Source: Allium sativum
Taxonomy: Eukaryota > Streptophyta > Magnoliopsida > Asparagales > Amaryllidaceae
NCBI GenBank assembly: GCA_030737875.1
Contig: CM060912.1
Coordinates: 124,960,493 to 125,024,492 of the forward strand
Length of the DNA: 64,000 nt
Reading direction: 5' to 3'
The translations under genes were made by a program, and so were the position numbers. The notes under the pieces are model-generated. The model saw nothing but the letters and a program-made list of their open reading frames with translations. It had not been told where the DNA came from and ran no database searches. Of this stretch, positions 35,120 to 47,133 are shown in pieces (position 1 is the stretch's first letter; the number at the start of each line of letters is the position of its first letter).

Positions 35120-37521
35120 AAAACAAATATTAAAACTTTGGGTTATTAACTTATGGAAAGAGAAAACTCAATGTCTGCCTACGAAGAAGCAGATCTGGCG
35201 AATTCCTCCTTTCAGAGCCCTCAAATCCTCTAACTTCTCCACCTTTCGTTATTGATGACTCGAAAGAAGAAGTTGTTTGTGTCACATGCCTCTTTTTCTG
35301 CTACGAGATCGAGAGTCTATTATTTGTGTCTCGAATGATCTCCAACGCTACTGCGCAGATGGATGGCGTAGCGCCTGCTGCTAAATCAAACAGAAACGAC
35401 ATGAAAGCTGCCTAACCCAGTTGAAACTCCAGATTTGACCCTTACTACACAACACACCCCTTCTGCTCCAAATCCCCTTTCGGCTATGCTAGCCAACATT
35501 GGCTGGATTACAACTCTTGTGAGCAGCTCTGATGATGCTACTACTAATGACCAACGAACTCCATCAGGTAACTTTGTGTAACCACTTCTTGTTGCAACCG
35601 AGATTGGGTCACGATGGGTTGAGACTGATGTAACTTTAAGTGAAAAAGAAAGAGTATATGCGGTTGATTGTAAGGCTCAAGTACATGATGTTGTTGCCTT
35701 GAATCAAAATTAGAATATAGACTGGTATTTGCATTCACAGGCAACAAAGGATTCTAGTATGGAAATTTTGAAAAGTGATAATGAATCTTTGTCTGGCCAT
35801 AACTCTCAAGCTAATATTTCTAACCCCTCAACGGCTTGAGATGTCAGGAACCTCCCAACAATATACGAAAAGAATTGGAAAGCAGTTCGAATACGGTGAA
35901 AGATTCTATAGAGGAGACAATGTCAATCCCAAAGAAATGTGCTATTGTTGTTTCCATTGATAATGTATTTCATGTGGATATAGTAAATGGAATGGCAGTG
36001 AAATCCACTTCAAGATCAAACCTAAATGGTATAAGTTCACCCCCTAATTTTCATTTTAAACTGCATACACCAGCAAAACATAGTGTTGATGCAATAAAGA
36101 ATGACATTAATAAACCCAAATGGTCTTCTCTTTTTGAGAAACCTCCGAGTAACATAGAAAATTATGAACCCCGAGTATATGTGCACAATATTTCAGATGG
36201 AATTAGTTCACTTCCTAGTGAGGTGATTAATCCAGTGCATATTTCTGGTCATACGCATTGGTTGTTTTTCTTGACACTCCACCCCCCATATTTGGTCATG
36301 AAGGAGCACCTGGAAAAGCCTGGCAGTTGCGTGGAGGACTTTAAGTTCGATTGGGCCATTCAACGTTTTTCATGAAAATTTCTATACTAGAAAAGCATCT
36401 TCGTGTTCTTTCCTCTGAATATACAATTATTAGGGGTAAACCATTTATCATTACTCCATGGAGCCCGAAAGTAGACCGTGCTAGAGAGCATGTACTCACC
36501 ATCTCAATATGGACTTATTTCTCGCACATTACCTCTGTTTTGCAATCACTGATTGGTCTAAACTAGTTATCCAATTATGTAGGTAAGCTTAGATGCTTTA
36601 ATGATAATACTGTAGCTCGAGAAAAACTGTTTTATGCTAAATCTTTAATTGAGATATCCCCTTGACAAACCGCTCCTAAAGACTATGAAGTCAAAATAGC
36701 GGATGATTATGTGGCTGAGCTGAGAGTCCGCTATGGATGGATGCCTAATATATGTACACTATGCCACTCCTTCGGCCACTTGTATGAAAATTGTACTTGG
36801 AAACCAACTGCTTTCTGTCCCAACTGTTGTTCTTCTATCTAATCGAGTTCCTCTTCCCTGTTTTACTATGAAGTGGGTGCAGAAAGCTTCTGTAACCACC
36901 CTTGCTACTTGTCAATAGACTGTTCAGGAAGCTGTTGCACCATGTAATGATAAATAAATGGATAATGAAGTGGACACTTCAGATGAGGATAAAGAAAATG
37001 ATGGTATTTATTGGCATTCCGATGATCGCTCGTAGGTTCATGTTGGTTTTGGAATGAGATATGATCCTCATGAAAAAGAGTACTATAAATATGTAATAGA
37101 TATTGAGGATGATTCTAGAAGATTGGAATATCAAGTTGTAGGAAATGATTTTGAGCTCATTCAGGAGGGTGAGCTAGCTGAGAAAAGCAGATCTGTGTTC
37201 CTTGATTCTACTTAAGATCGGGAGTGCGAGATTCGTAGTCCTAAACTGGGTTTTATGCCTAACCTTGTTGTACTCTTCACTGAGTATAACAATGTTATAG
37301 GTAGTGATGCCACCAGTTATTCCTCCGTTGATGGGAATCAGCTGTGTAGGTCATATTTAGTAGTAGTAACGCCATGCTACTCTCCTGTTTTGTAATGCTT
37401 AGTGTTTTGGAGCGTCAAACCAAAAATGGAGTTTGTGCCTGCGTTGAACTCTTTTTCTTTTTTCAATTCTAATATCAATGGTACATCCACTATTAAACCG
37501 GCATTGCCTAGCCAAAAAAAT
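35120..37521 (+). pseudogene. LINE-like ORF1 remnant (DUF4283 plus CCHC knuckle) inserted in copia
   Basis: Plus-strand frames encode a DUF4283-type segment (LRVLSSEYTIIRGKPF, ITPWSP at about 36390-36470) and then VRYGWMPNICTLCHSFGHLY with a CX2CX4HX4C knuckle ending at about 36800. This pair is typical of ORF1 of plant L1-type LINEs and of proteins derived from them. The rest of the coding sequence is acidic and unassigned. An oligo-A tract (about 37515-37521) meets copia integrase sequence at the right edge. No reverse transcriptase is present. Several stops and frame changes interrupt it. The left edge is approximate. Confidence 0.65.
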
Positions 37522-37693
37522 ATAGAGCTATTATTTGATAAATCATACCATTTTCTGCATAGAACTGTTCAAATTGTGATTCATATTCTTCACCTTGATT
37601 AGATCTTAATATCTTGATCTTTTATTTAAATAAGTTTCTACTTCAGCCTTATATTTTATAAACAATGTAATTTCTTCGTCCTTACTAGCTGTA

Positions 37694-37695
<2 letters not shown>

Positions 37696-37740
<45 letters not shown>
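37696..37740. repeat. (TA)n microsatellite inside copia integrase
   Basis: About 22 TA dinucleotides interrupt the integrase core frame, adding a Tyr-Ile run. Confidence 0.95.
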
Positions 37741-37743
<3 letters not shown>

Positions 37744-38380
37744 GGCAATATCGTGTACAGTCATCAATAAAACTGATAAAGTACTTTTCCCATCTCTTGT
37801 AGTTAACGATTTAAGATTACATAAATCAGTATAAACCAAACCAAGTGGTTCTATACTTCTACCAGTAGTATGAAATGGTTTCTTGACCATTTTTCTTCTG
37901 AATATATCTCACATTTATAGTTTTTATTAACTTGGAATTTAGGAATTAATCCCAAGTGTGATAATTTTTCATTTTTCGGAAATTTATATGTCCTAGTCTA
38001 TCGTGCCGTAATAAAATTTCATGCTCAACTAAATGAAAAAATTCATTTTTAAATGGCATAACCAAAATACATAGTTATTGCCGATTATGGCTATATTTGC
38101 CTCAAATAGGCCATCACTTTAATAACATCTTTTTGTATAAATTTCAGCCTTAGACAGAACAACTTTATCTGACTCGAAAACCATTCGGAATCCTTTCTTT
38201 GAGAGCATAAATCCAAAGGTAAGATTCTTGCGGATATTTGGAACTTGAAGAACTTCATTAATGTTATAATTTTTCATGATGTAAATTTGAGAATGACGAT
38301 GCCATCACCTTCAATCACGCAGACCGTAGAATTACCCATGTAGATTTTTTCTTTTTTATCATATTTCTTGTAAGTAAAGA

Positions 38381-38382
<2 letters not shown>

Positions 38383-38428
<46 letters not shown>
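38383..38428. repeat. (AT)n microsatellite inside copia remnant
   Basis: About 23 AT dinucleotides between the pre-integrase region and the zinc knuckle. Confidence 0.95.
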
Positions 38429-38431
<3 letters not shown>

Positions 38432-39520
38432 TAAACATGACGAGTAGCACCTATGTCTACCCACCATTATATAAGGTTCTATAATATGTTGCGTTCTGAA
38501 ATAACTGCTAAAAAGTTCAACTCCTCAATGTTTGACCTTAAATTTTGCATTGTATTTGCCATTTTTTGTCATTCGTCTTCTTGCGCATGCAATCTTTAGC
38601 GGCATGCCCAATCTTTCCAAAGATCCAACATTCCCTTTTGAACTTCTTAGTTTGACTATCTTTGGATTGATCATATGACGTCTTTCTCTTTTTAGAGAAG
38701 TTTTTCTTTTTCTTATTGAAGTTTGCTTTCTTCTTTGACCCTTCTAGAACAAATGTCATTTCGTCTTTGGTTTGTGTTACTTCATGGTTATTTACCTCAA
38801 TTTTTAATCTAACAATGATATCTTCTTAGAAAATCTCCTTTTTCTTGTATTTCAAAATAATTGCGATAGTCTCTTCAAGATGGTGGTAATTTTTCTATGA
38901 TCACTTCAACAAGGAAAGACTCTCCAACTTGATGTCCTTCTGATTCAAGTTCATGGATTATAAATTGTAATTCCTACACTTGAGTAGTTATGGATTTGAA
39001 ATCCACCATCTTGTATTTCATAAATTTATCTACTCTAAACTTCTTCAAACTAACATTCTATGTCTTTTTTTTGTTTGTAACTGCAGTATAGAGGGGTTTT
39101 GCTGTATGGTGTGGTTGATACAGTTTGTACAGTACACTATCCAAACGGTTCAGAATGTAGTTTTGGCACAGGAAATATGAATGCTTCCATGAGTCAATCT
39201 TGAGAAGACTATATGTGTCTTTTTCTCTAGTCTGTCCGTCTTTAGCCTTTGGTTCATCCTCCTCGATGCACTTTTGCAACCCTAACATGATGATATAAGA
39301 TGGCATTTGATTCTGCCATGTCAATAAGTCATCAACATCTCCTCTGAATGGATCAGGCCTATCATAAGTAGCAGTTTTTGCTGATAATTCAATTGCCCCA
39401 TCTCTGTTTCAGTAAAAACAAGAAATTCTTTTCTTATATATAAACTGTCCGATGAAATCGAAGGCAGTAGGGAACTCAACTGTCCACCACATTTGTTCCT
39501 ATTTTAACCAACCCAGCAAG

Positions 39521-40051
39521 AATAAGTATCAATCCCCCAACCTACTGTGTCGTGTTTATGGGGGATGACCGCCTCTACGGCTTGTAGGGGAGAGCACATC
39601 GCAGGAAGGCAACACTCAAACTCGCTGTCTCAAGGAACTTTGTTCCATGATCGCTAGGCAGCTCTGAACAACTCGGCTATGCCTCACGAACACAAACTAG
39701 AAAGTCTTAAGATGTAATATGATTGGTATACCGAAACAAAGATTAAACAATTATAAACTTCTTTCTCAAGTTTATCGATCAAATTTCCAATATTTTGAAA
39801 TATGATATTCGTAATTTTTCAATAGTCGTTATTGTAACAAATCTACAGTGACAAGTTTGTATTAAACAACACCGAAAAATATCGTTTCACTATAATGTAG
39901 AAACGATACTCCTTCTAAAGGGAAAGACTAGAATAATAAATATAATTACATTAACAAAGAGCAAAAATCTAATTGGGATATAGAAGAAAATTCTTTCTGA
40001 ATCTTGCTGTGATAATTTCCTTAAGGCTTTATTCAAAGTCTCCCAAGATAC
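39521..40051. other. Unassigned stretch between copia remnant and chromovirus LTR
   Basis: No domain, PBS or LTR end could be recognised. A GC-richer segment at about 39545-39700 may be leader or LTR sequence of copia fragment B, but no second copy supports this. Confidence 0.4.
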
Positions 40052-40663
40052 TGTAACATCCTGTAAAAATATACCTAAAAAAAATATATAATAATAAATA
40101 ATGGAAATTAACAATAAAATAATAATACATTAACAGATGAAAAAAGGAATTTTGCGGCATCCAGAATTTGGCCATGAAAATACTGTACTCGTATTCGTGA
40201 CGAAATTGTGATCAATTTTCATATATGATATGTAAGAATCTAAGCCCTATAAAAGAATTACACTTAAAACAAAATGTACATTATATATATATATATGTAA
40301 TAGTGTTTTAAACTCAAATCATAATATTAATATATGAAATAATATATGAGCAATGAATGAGCGGTTGGAATATTTCATCCAATTTGAATTTGTATGTATA
40401 TATAAGTATACAACAGGGGACAAGAATAACATTTAGAAGGAAAGAAATAAATGGAATTAATAAACATTATATAATAAAATCATTCTAGCCCTTATATATG
40501 TTCATTGGGAAGATATGCGACCAAGAAGTTGGCTACTCTTCTAGGGAAGCGGTCGACCGCCTGGCGCGGCCAGTGCTCAGTGAGGCCTGGTTTGGGTCAG
40601 GTTTTAGTGTTAGTTTATAAAAATAAATGGTCGATGTTTAATCTTAATAATCACACACACCCC

Positions 40664-40671
40664 TATAAATA
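40664..40671 (+). promoter_or_regulatory. TATA box of the chromovirus LTR
   Basis: TATAAATA within CCCCTATAAATAACACC; the following pyrimidine/A-rich sequence suits a transcription start about 30 bp downstream. U3 would be about 0.6 kb and R-U5 about 2.4 kb. Confidence 0.6.
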
Positions 40672-41655
40672 ACACCCTAGACCTCAGATCTAAACATTGC
40701 CTCCTTCCCTACCTCCACTCCGCCATTAATTTTAGAGAAATTTGTAATAGGTTTTCTTCTTCCTTTCTTAAAATCTATTTTTCTTTTCTAATCCCTTTTC
40801 ATATAGGATTTGTTGGAAATAGTAATTGTTTAGGCATATTCTACATTTGTAGATTTGTATATGAATTAGTATGCTAAGGGGGATTTGTATTAGTGATAAT
40901 ATCAAACTATAAGATCCCCAAATCTCTTATATATGTTTTGCAAGAATTATCAATAAATGTTGGGTTTGTGGATTTGTTTAGGTTGTGAATGAAGAACATT
41001 TTAGGTGATTACTTTTGTTTGATTTGATTTATAATTTTTATCTAAAAATATTTGTGATGTAAGAAGGTTCAGATTTGATTTGGTTTTACTATTTGAATAA
41101 GTTTGGATTTCCATTCTAAATGGATAATTTAAACGTATTCAGATTTGAAACAAATCAAATATTAACGTTTTTATGTACAACATAGGAAAGGGTAAATTAG
41201 ATCAAATGAAGGTTTATGTATGTGTGTATGTATATATTTATGTATATAAGATAGATGAAATATACACCTTGTTCTTGATTCACTACTTGAATTATTCTAA
41301 AAAGCCTAGGATGCAAGTTCTGATTGTTATGTTGTATTTTTTCTATTACTGCTGTCATTAATTATGTCGTTATGCCATGTATTTAGCAATCTGATGTGGG
41401 AATTAACTTGTATGCCTTGAATGTAGACCAAATTGACAATTTACATAGTTAAAACGTTCCTTCGTTCATACAAAAAATTAGCGTTTATTATACGTATTAA
41501 ATATTCTACTTATATAGCATAATTAATGCAATCAACGTAATAATGACTTAATAAACACGATTAGTATAAGGTTAGAATTTGAAATGTCCTCATACAAATT
41601 GTTTTTTGTGTGTGCATATAAAATGGCTTATCTATATATTAAATAATGACACACA

Positions 41656-41876
41656 GACACGAGGTTGGTCGTCATTTGTGGTAGAAGTCTACCCGAAACC
41701 AACCGACAAATCCAGCGACCACAAGTGAGCCTGGCTAATGTGAGAGGTCTAGGTGTCATGGGCCATTTAAACTAAAACACTATGACACGAGGTTAATCCC
41801 ACTTGTAGAAGAAGTCTGCCCGTGACCGCCCGACATATCCAGCTTCTACAGGTAGACAGTTTAATATGAGAGGCCT
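41656..41876 (+). repeat. Two tandem copies of the structured LTR module (chromovirus)
   Basis: The copies are 41656-41750 and 41783-41876. Each reads GACACGAGGTT, an arm (TTTGTGGT or CTTGTAGAAG), GTCTRCCCG, ACC, GACAWATCCAG, the complementary arm (ACCACAAG or CTTCTACAGG), then CTAATGTGAGAGG or TTAATATGAGAGG. It is the same architecture as in LARD-2, where it lies on the minus strand. Confidence 0.75.
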
Positions 41877-43112
41877 AGTGTGTATATATACCTATTATTT
41901 ATGTAGAAAGGTGGGTTTACTACATCTTGAGAAGGTCTTAAGCGGATGAATCTCTTCTTATTTAGTTTGGGTCTTAAGTAGTTGACTAGGACCATTCCAA
42001 AGGTTTATTTCTTAGATATGGACCAAGATCATGGGACCCTCGCTTATTAAATTGGAAGTAGGACTATGGGTCCTCCTTCTCTGAAAGTGGTTTAGACATG
42101 GCAATAATGGAGTAGTGTAGTTTACCAGAATGTCCACTTTCTGTACGAGCTTTGTAAGGGACAACCTAAGGACAGAGTTGGTATACGTTAGACGTAGCAT
42201 GATATTTAATTCACCAACTGCCTAAGGGAATTCTTAAGCGGTATAGGTGTTCTACCGTAATATCAGTTAAGTAGTAACATGAGGCGTCCATCGGAGGGGC
42301 TTTAGATGGCTACATGTGGGCCTACCCTAAATCGGTACTAAGCAGCGAGATACCACTTCTCATATTACTTGTGAGAATATATACTTAAGGACGTTAATGT
42401 GTTAGGACGGGGTGTTAAGTGGTTAGGGTCCTCTTTAGGATCATAAGAGATCATGAGAATCCACCCTTAATAAACTGTTAGAATGGTCCTTAAGTAACCG
42501 AGAGTGTCCACCTCGTTGGGTCTCCACCCTAAATGCACTAATGAAGGTCTTAAGTGATTGATTCGGATATCCACCTCATTGATTATTTATATATGTGTAT
42601 GCTTGTGTGTTTCGTAGGCATATCTTAACATATATAACCTGCCAAATCTAGGATATGGTCTTTAAGCAAATATTATTTTCAGTCACACAGGACATTGATG
42701 TTCTGACCCCTCTTCTTAACATATCCAACATATCAGTAGGTTGAATAGCGATTCAATGGATGAAGCAATTAAGGAGCTTGAAGACGGCGATGAAGATATT
42801 ATGCTATTATTAGTTATCATCGTTGTTTTGCTTATGGAACTCTAGATTATGAATAATAAAGATGTACTATTTTGAATAATTGTATTTGACAATTATTATG
42901 TGAATCTGTTGCTTTTTATAATATGGTGCATCTTATTTTGGTACTATACTTGTTCGTTTCACTGTGTGAGATTCCATAACGTTATGTTTATCTGTTATTA
43001 TGTGAAAATGTAATTCCTTATAGGAACCAAAGATCCGTTTAGAGTGGCTCTAAGTTTCGATAGGCCTTTTCTGGGTTGAAATTTAGGCCTACTCCGGGTG
43101 GGTTATTACATT

Positions 43113-43125
43113 TGGTATCAGAGCC
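43113..43125 (+). promoter_or_regulatory. Chromovirus primer binding site (tRNA-iMet)
   Basis: TGGTATCAGAGCC two bases after the LTR end, the standard initiator-Met PBS. It sets the plus orientation. Confidence 0.9.
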
Positions 43126-43329
43126 TAGGTTACCTGATTATAGGGAAGTTATATGTACGAGAGACGTATTTGTATTTTGAGAAAGGTTTTCAAGCTATAT
43201 ATATACACACACATACCCCCAATAAGCATACACAACTATACTAGGCAACTTTGTCATTTTTTCCCTTTTAAGCTTAAATACTATCTAAGGAATATCCGCT
43301 GAAGGATTCTTTCTTTTTCAGATAATAGA

Positions 43330-44382
43330 ATGACCGATAATCCTTCTAAACAGGAAAACCAAGAAAGACTTCGGTATTTTCCAGAATGGTTACAAAAATG
43401 TCTCCGTACCGTGGAGCAATTCCTTGTTGCTAATCCCGCCTGAGCGGAGCCTACAGCTCCTGCCGCTGGGATAACCTATGATTTTTCTCAATTCTGTAAA
43501 AGCTTCGCAAACCTTGGTGGAAACCATTCTTAGGAACATAATATTTTTGAAGTCACTGGATGTCCAGATAAAGTTAAAAGGAGGATTGCGGCCTGACATT
43601 TAAAGAGAGAATCCCTTAAATGGTGGAGCCAAGCATCTGGAGAAAATGAGGGTCAAGTGTTTACATGGGTTGGATTCAAGACCCTCTTTGAAGCTAAGTT
43701 TCTACCAAAAGCCGAGACGAAGATCCAATTAGAGAATGCTATCCATATCAAACAAGGAAGTCTGAGTCTACAAGATTATATGGCTAAATTCATCAAGTTA
43801 AGTAAGTTTGGTAGGGGTTTGGTGGATACCCCAATGAGCAAAGCCTTAAGGTTTGCTAAGGGGTTGAACTCCTCATTGAAGGACACTTTGTTAGCACAAG
43901 TAACATTCAAAGCTACCTTTGAAACATTAGTGGAGACAGCCATTTTGTGCATAGCTAAAGGATCTAAGGAGAATAAGAATGAGGAGAAGGGAGAAGGAAG
44001 TTCTGGTCCTGGTAATAATAAAAAGAAGGAGTGGTGGAAGAAAAATAAGAAAAGAGCCAAGTTTAAGAAGGAAGATAAGACTTGTACAAGGTGCAACCGC
44101 AAGGGCCACGAGGCTAAGGATTGCATGACTTCTTTGGCAAAGAACGAGTTTAAAGGAAGATGCTACAACCACCACGAGGAAGGACATATGTCTTAAGACT
44201 GCCCAAGGCCTAAGGTTATTCAAAACAGTCAGAATTATGCACTAGAGGCAACACCGGTATAGAGCCGACCCCCAAGAGACCAAGGTCAACCCTTACTTGA
44301 AGGTATAACTTCTATTTTAGGAATTTCCATATACACCTTGTTTGACCCGGGAGTGACCCATTCTTTTATCTCTAAGTGGATA
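43330..44382 (+). pseudogene. Chromovirus gag and start of protease, cut by a CACTA element
   Basis: Gag begins at ATG 43330 and is in frame with the long open part 43657-44196. Visible are the retrotransposon-gag core (LKWWSQ, FEAKFLP, SLSLQDYMAKF), a Lys-rich linker and a CCHC knuckle CTRCNRKGHEAKDC at about 44083-44126, plus a second degenerate knuckle. In-frame stops near 43441, 43530, 43598 and 44196 kill it. A protease start follows (SIYTLFDPGVTHSFIS, about 44325-44370), with Pro in the active-site triad position normally Thr or Ser. It breaks at 44382 where the CACTA end begins. Confidence 0.85.
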
Positions 44383-44399
44383 CACTAGTACAAAACAAG

Positions 44400-44760
44400 G
44401 TATTTACATCCAATATTTCGCATTATTTGCATCTACTCCAATGTGGATGCAAATGCAATGGACGCAAATACTGAAATATTTTTGCTTCTGCTGTTGGACA
44501 GACGCAAATTTGACATATTTGCGTCTGTTATAGCATATATCGGACGTAAAGACCAATGCATTTGCGTCTATCTTACTATTACAACAGACGCAAATTTGAC
44601 ATATTTGCATCTATTATAATGTACATTGGACGCAAATACCAACGCATTTGCGTCCGTCGTACCATTACAGCAAATGCAAATTGTTGTGTATGGTAGTTTT
44701 ACTGTTCAGTGCATTTGCATCTGTTTTACTACAGCAGATGCAAATTTGTTTTTTTTTTAA
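44400..44760. repeat. CACTA subterminal repeats (GACGCAAAT, both orientations)
   Basis: About a dozen copies of GACGCAAAT or close variants occur in direct and inverted orientation. One perfect pair is ACAGACGCAAAT and ATTTGCGTCTGT around the spacer TTGACAT, near 44498-44528. Such repeats near CACTA ends are transposase-binding sites in known elements. Confidence 0.75.
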
Positions 44761-45990
44761 ATGAGCCTTTTATGGTTGCCACAGTAGATGCATACTTACC
44801 CCTTGCAGTCAACTTTTTATACAAATGCAATCTCTTCAAACTTCCCAACACTGAAGATACTCATATTAACATGCTCATCTAGAATATTACTTTCTGAATG
44901 ATATAAGACATAGTATTTAACCATCATATAACATTAAGTGTATGGCCCAATAACATTTAGATCCACTAATGAATTACAAAAGAAATACTTGAACAGATCG
45001 GTTCTTAAAAGATTATATAACATAACCTCATGTATCATTTACCAACAACTTCACCAAGATGCACTGAAACTAAATTCAACTGTGCTTTTGTGCTTTATTT
45101 TCATAAAGACGGTTCACTGCCTGCCTTGATCTCACAATCTCCTTAGCAAGAACCTAAATTTAAAGAGAAAAAAAAATAACTGTTATTTAAATGACTTCAT
45201 TTTATGAGTAGTAAGCAAGAATGTCTTTCAACTCAAAGTTATCGTTGCCTGTGATGCAAGGGTTCTCCTAATATCTAGTCACAAACAAATTTTTATAAAT
45301 GAACTACATAAATATAATTTAAATGAAAGGTAGGCATGGCAAAGAAAATTATACTTCATTCTGTACGCTACAAAGAATAAAGCAGTCATAATCTTAGAAG
45401 TCATGATATGAGGTATATAAAAATGCAGGAATGAATGGCACTGATAAAAATGCAGGCATGTAAAGTCGCACCTCTTTGGTAGCACAACGATTGTATCAAC
45501 GAATCCAGAAGTGAACAGATACGGTCTGTAGAGCTCTTTTGAAGCATTCATCCCGTTCTACCCAAGATCTTTAACTAAATTAGTAAGAAAATCTTCGATA
45601 CTTCTGATTAATGGAAGCTTACAAAGACGAGTGCATGGACTTATTGGAGTTTTATTTAAGTCTTCAAGTTTGAAAGCTCAGGTAACCACCGACATGCAGA
45701 CTTACCTGAAGGAACTAATGCTTCGTTGGAAAGATGGCCAGCTTGTGTACATACAAGATGTCACCAAATACGTGAGTTGATTTTTTGCTGCAAAAGAATG
45801 GAAAATAGTTTAAAGAATGAAGAAACAAACACAGTAGAAAAGAGAAGTGAAATAAATGGTTCTAAGTTATAACAATAATTAGTAAAGAACCAAAATATGG
45901 AAGATACATCATGGACAAATCACCTGCGCAATGCAAGAAACTGAACCGTGCAGTTTTGACTTTTTATATGTAAGATACATCATGGGCAAA
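44761..45990. other. Unassigned DNA inside the CACTA region
   Basis: AT-rich, with no recognisable domain. A minus-strand frame at 45279-45551 and a short plus-strand segment at about 45690-45775 look exon-like but match nothing I recognise. A ~40-bp direct repeat (AAGATACATCATGG...) occurs at about 45902-45944 and 45972-46010. Confidence 0.4.
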
Positions 45991-47133
45991 TCATCTGCAT
46001 AATGCAAGATAGTTTATATGAAAGATGAGCTCCTCAGGAAAATCTTCTTTGGTTCTCCGAACAACCCAACCGATGCTAGCATAAACAAGGTCGTATTTGT
46101 GGCCACTGACATTAATGCTTTTCACTAGAGGTAACTGAAAGTCCCACTCCAAATCAGGATACAGAAACGAAGCAATGAATCCAAGCAGCATCCACATGAA
46201 TTGGAGTGTCCCAACTGTATAATATTACTTCTGTTAAACGCAATCATGAACATTGTTATGGCCAACTACGCATATTCGAGCAAGTCCCATGAGCAGTATC
46301 ATTACTGTGTTCATGAAACATATTCCTGATATTTGACCTTGTGTCATAGATTCATAAAAAGAATATACCCAATTGGCATGCATATAATCCACCAAGATTT
46401 AAAAAATGCTCTACAGTTGTACTATTCTACTGATAGAAAAAAGGTTGATAAATGCCAAAATGCAAATTAGCAAGAACCGGTAATAGTATGCTATTTACCC
46501 AGTTTCCTCGTTTTTTGCTATAAGATCATTGAGTCGCTTTACATCCTCGAATTCTCCAGTAAGAGTAGACCCCAAGATTGCAGCAACACAAATGGTGTTC
46601 TCATCAACCATCTCTACGGCTTTTTCTGGGACCATTATGTAATACCCTTCACACAACTTCACTTCCTTCAATTCAACTTTGAAGTACCTCGCAAATTTCT
46701 GCCAACAAACCTAGGGATAGTAACATTTTCAAACTTAAACATCCTTTCATTGAAGTCAACATTGCATAAACTAACTTTAAACTTCATGTCCACAAATTTT
46801 ACCGTTGTATAACTTATTGATTTCACTAAGCATTATAGGGAAATAATCATTTAAGACTGAAAGGGTGATATACAATTTGGCCCAAAATATTGGTGGTAGG
46901 AAATGAGATGTTAATGTATGGAAATATCATACCTGAACATTGGCACCAGTAACAATGTTTGGTTTATCAAAAGGCTTCCCTTGAGTCTTCCTTTTATTTT
47001 GATATCATTTCTTAAATGCCAATCCAGATAACATTATAGCTTCTGATGATCCTACAGTTCCAACTCCTACAGCTGTTTCTGATTCTCCGATGGGAGCATT
47101 AAAGAGATGAGCTATCATATTCACACATCTATT
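45991..47133 (-). pseudogene. GAD: Glutamate decarboxylase gene fragment (three exons)
   Basis: GAD is a PLP enzyme that converts glutamate to GABA in the cytosol. Three minus-strand exons are seen: 47133-46933 ([42 protein letters not shown]), 46710-46499 ([39 protein letters not shown]) and about 46216-46010 ([40 protein letters not shown]). Introns keep GT-AG ends. The PLP lysine in SGHKY is present. Defects: a stop in exon one where Trp is expected after LAFKK, a short deletion with frameshift before FIASFLYPD, and loss of both termini, including the calmodulin-binding tail. Confidence 0.88.

Larger units (their letters stand above)
37522..39520 (-). pseudogene. Ty1/copia fragment B, upstream piece (gag to integrase core)
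   Basis: From right to left on the minus strand: gag N-terminal motifs (MLGLQKCIEEDEPKAKDG, DSWKHSYFLCQNYILN, 39290-39110), a Lys-rich linker and a knuckle CWIFGKIGHAAKDC at about 38640-38590 in which the second Cys is Phe, a GAG-pre-integrase element (LGHINFRK-like, about 38010), and the integrase core from FHTTGRSIEPLGL (37880) to ILRSNQGEEYES (about 37610). A (TA)n tract sits within the integrase frame. It stops at the LINE insertion. Confidence 0.8.
40052..43110 (+). repeat. 5' LTR of a Del/Tekay-like chromovirus (3059 bp)
   Basis: It starts TGTAACATCCTG and ends GGGTGGGTTATTACA, directly followed by an initiator-Met PBS and gag. Size and ends fit Del/Tekay elements. It contains a TATA box at 40664, two copies of the structured module (41656-41876), and many GGTCCTTAAGTG/ATCCACC-like short repeats at 41930-42580. 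Its 3' LTR is not in the window. Confidence 0.85.
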
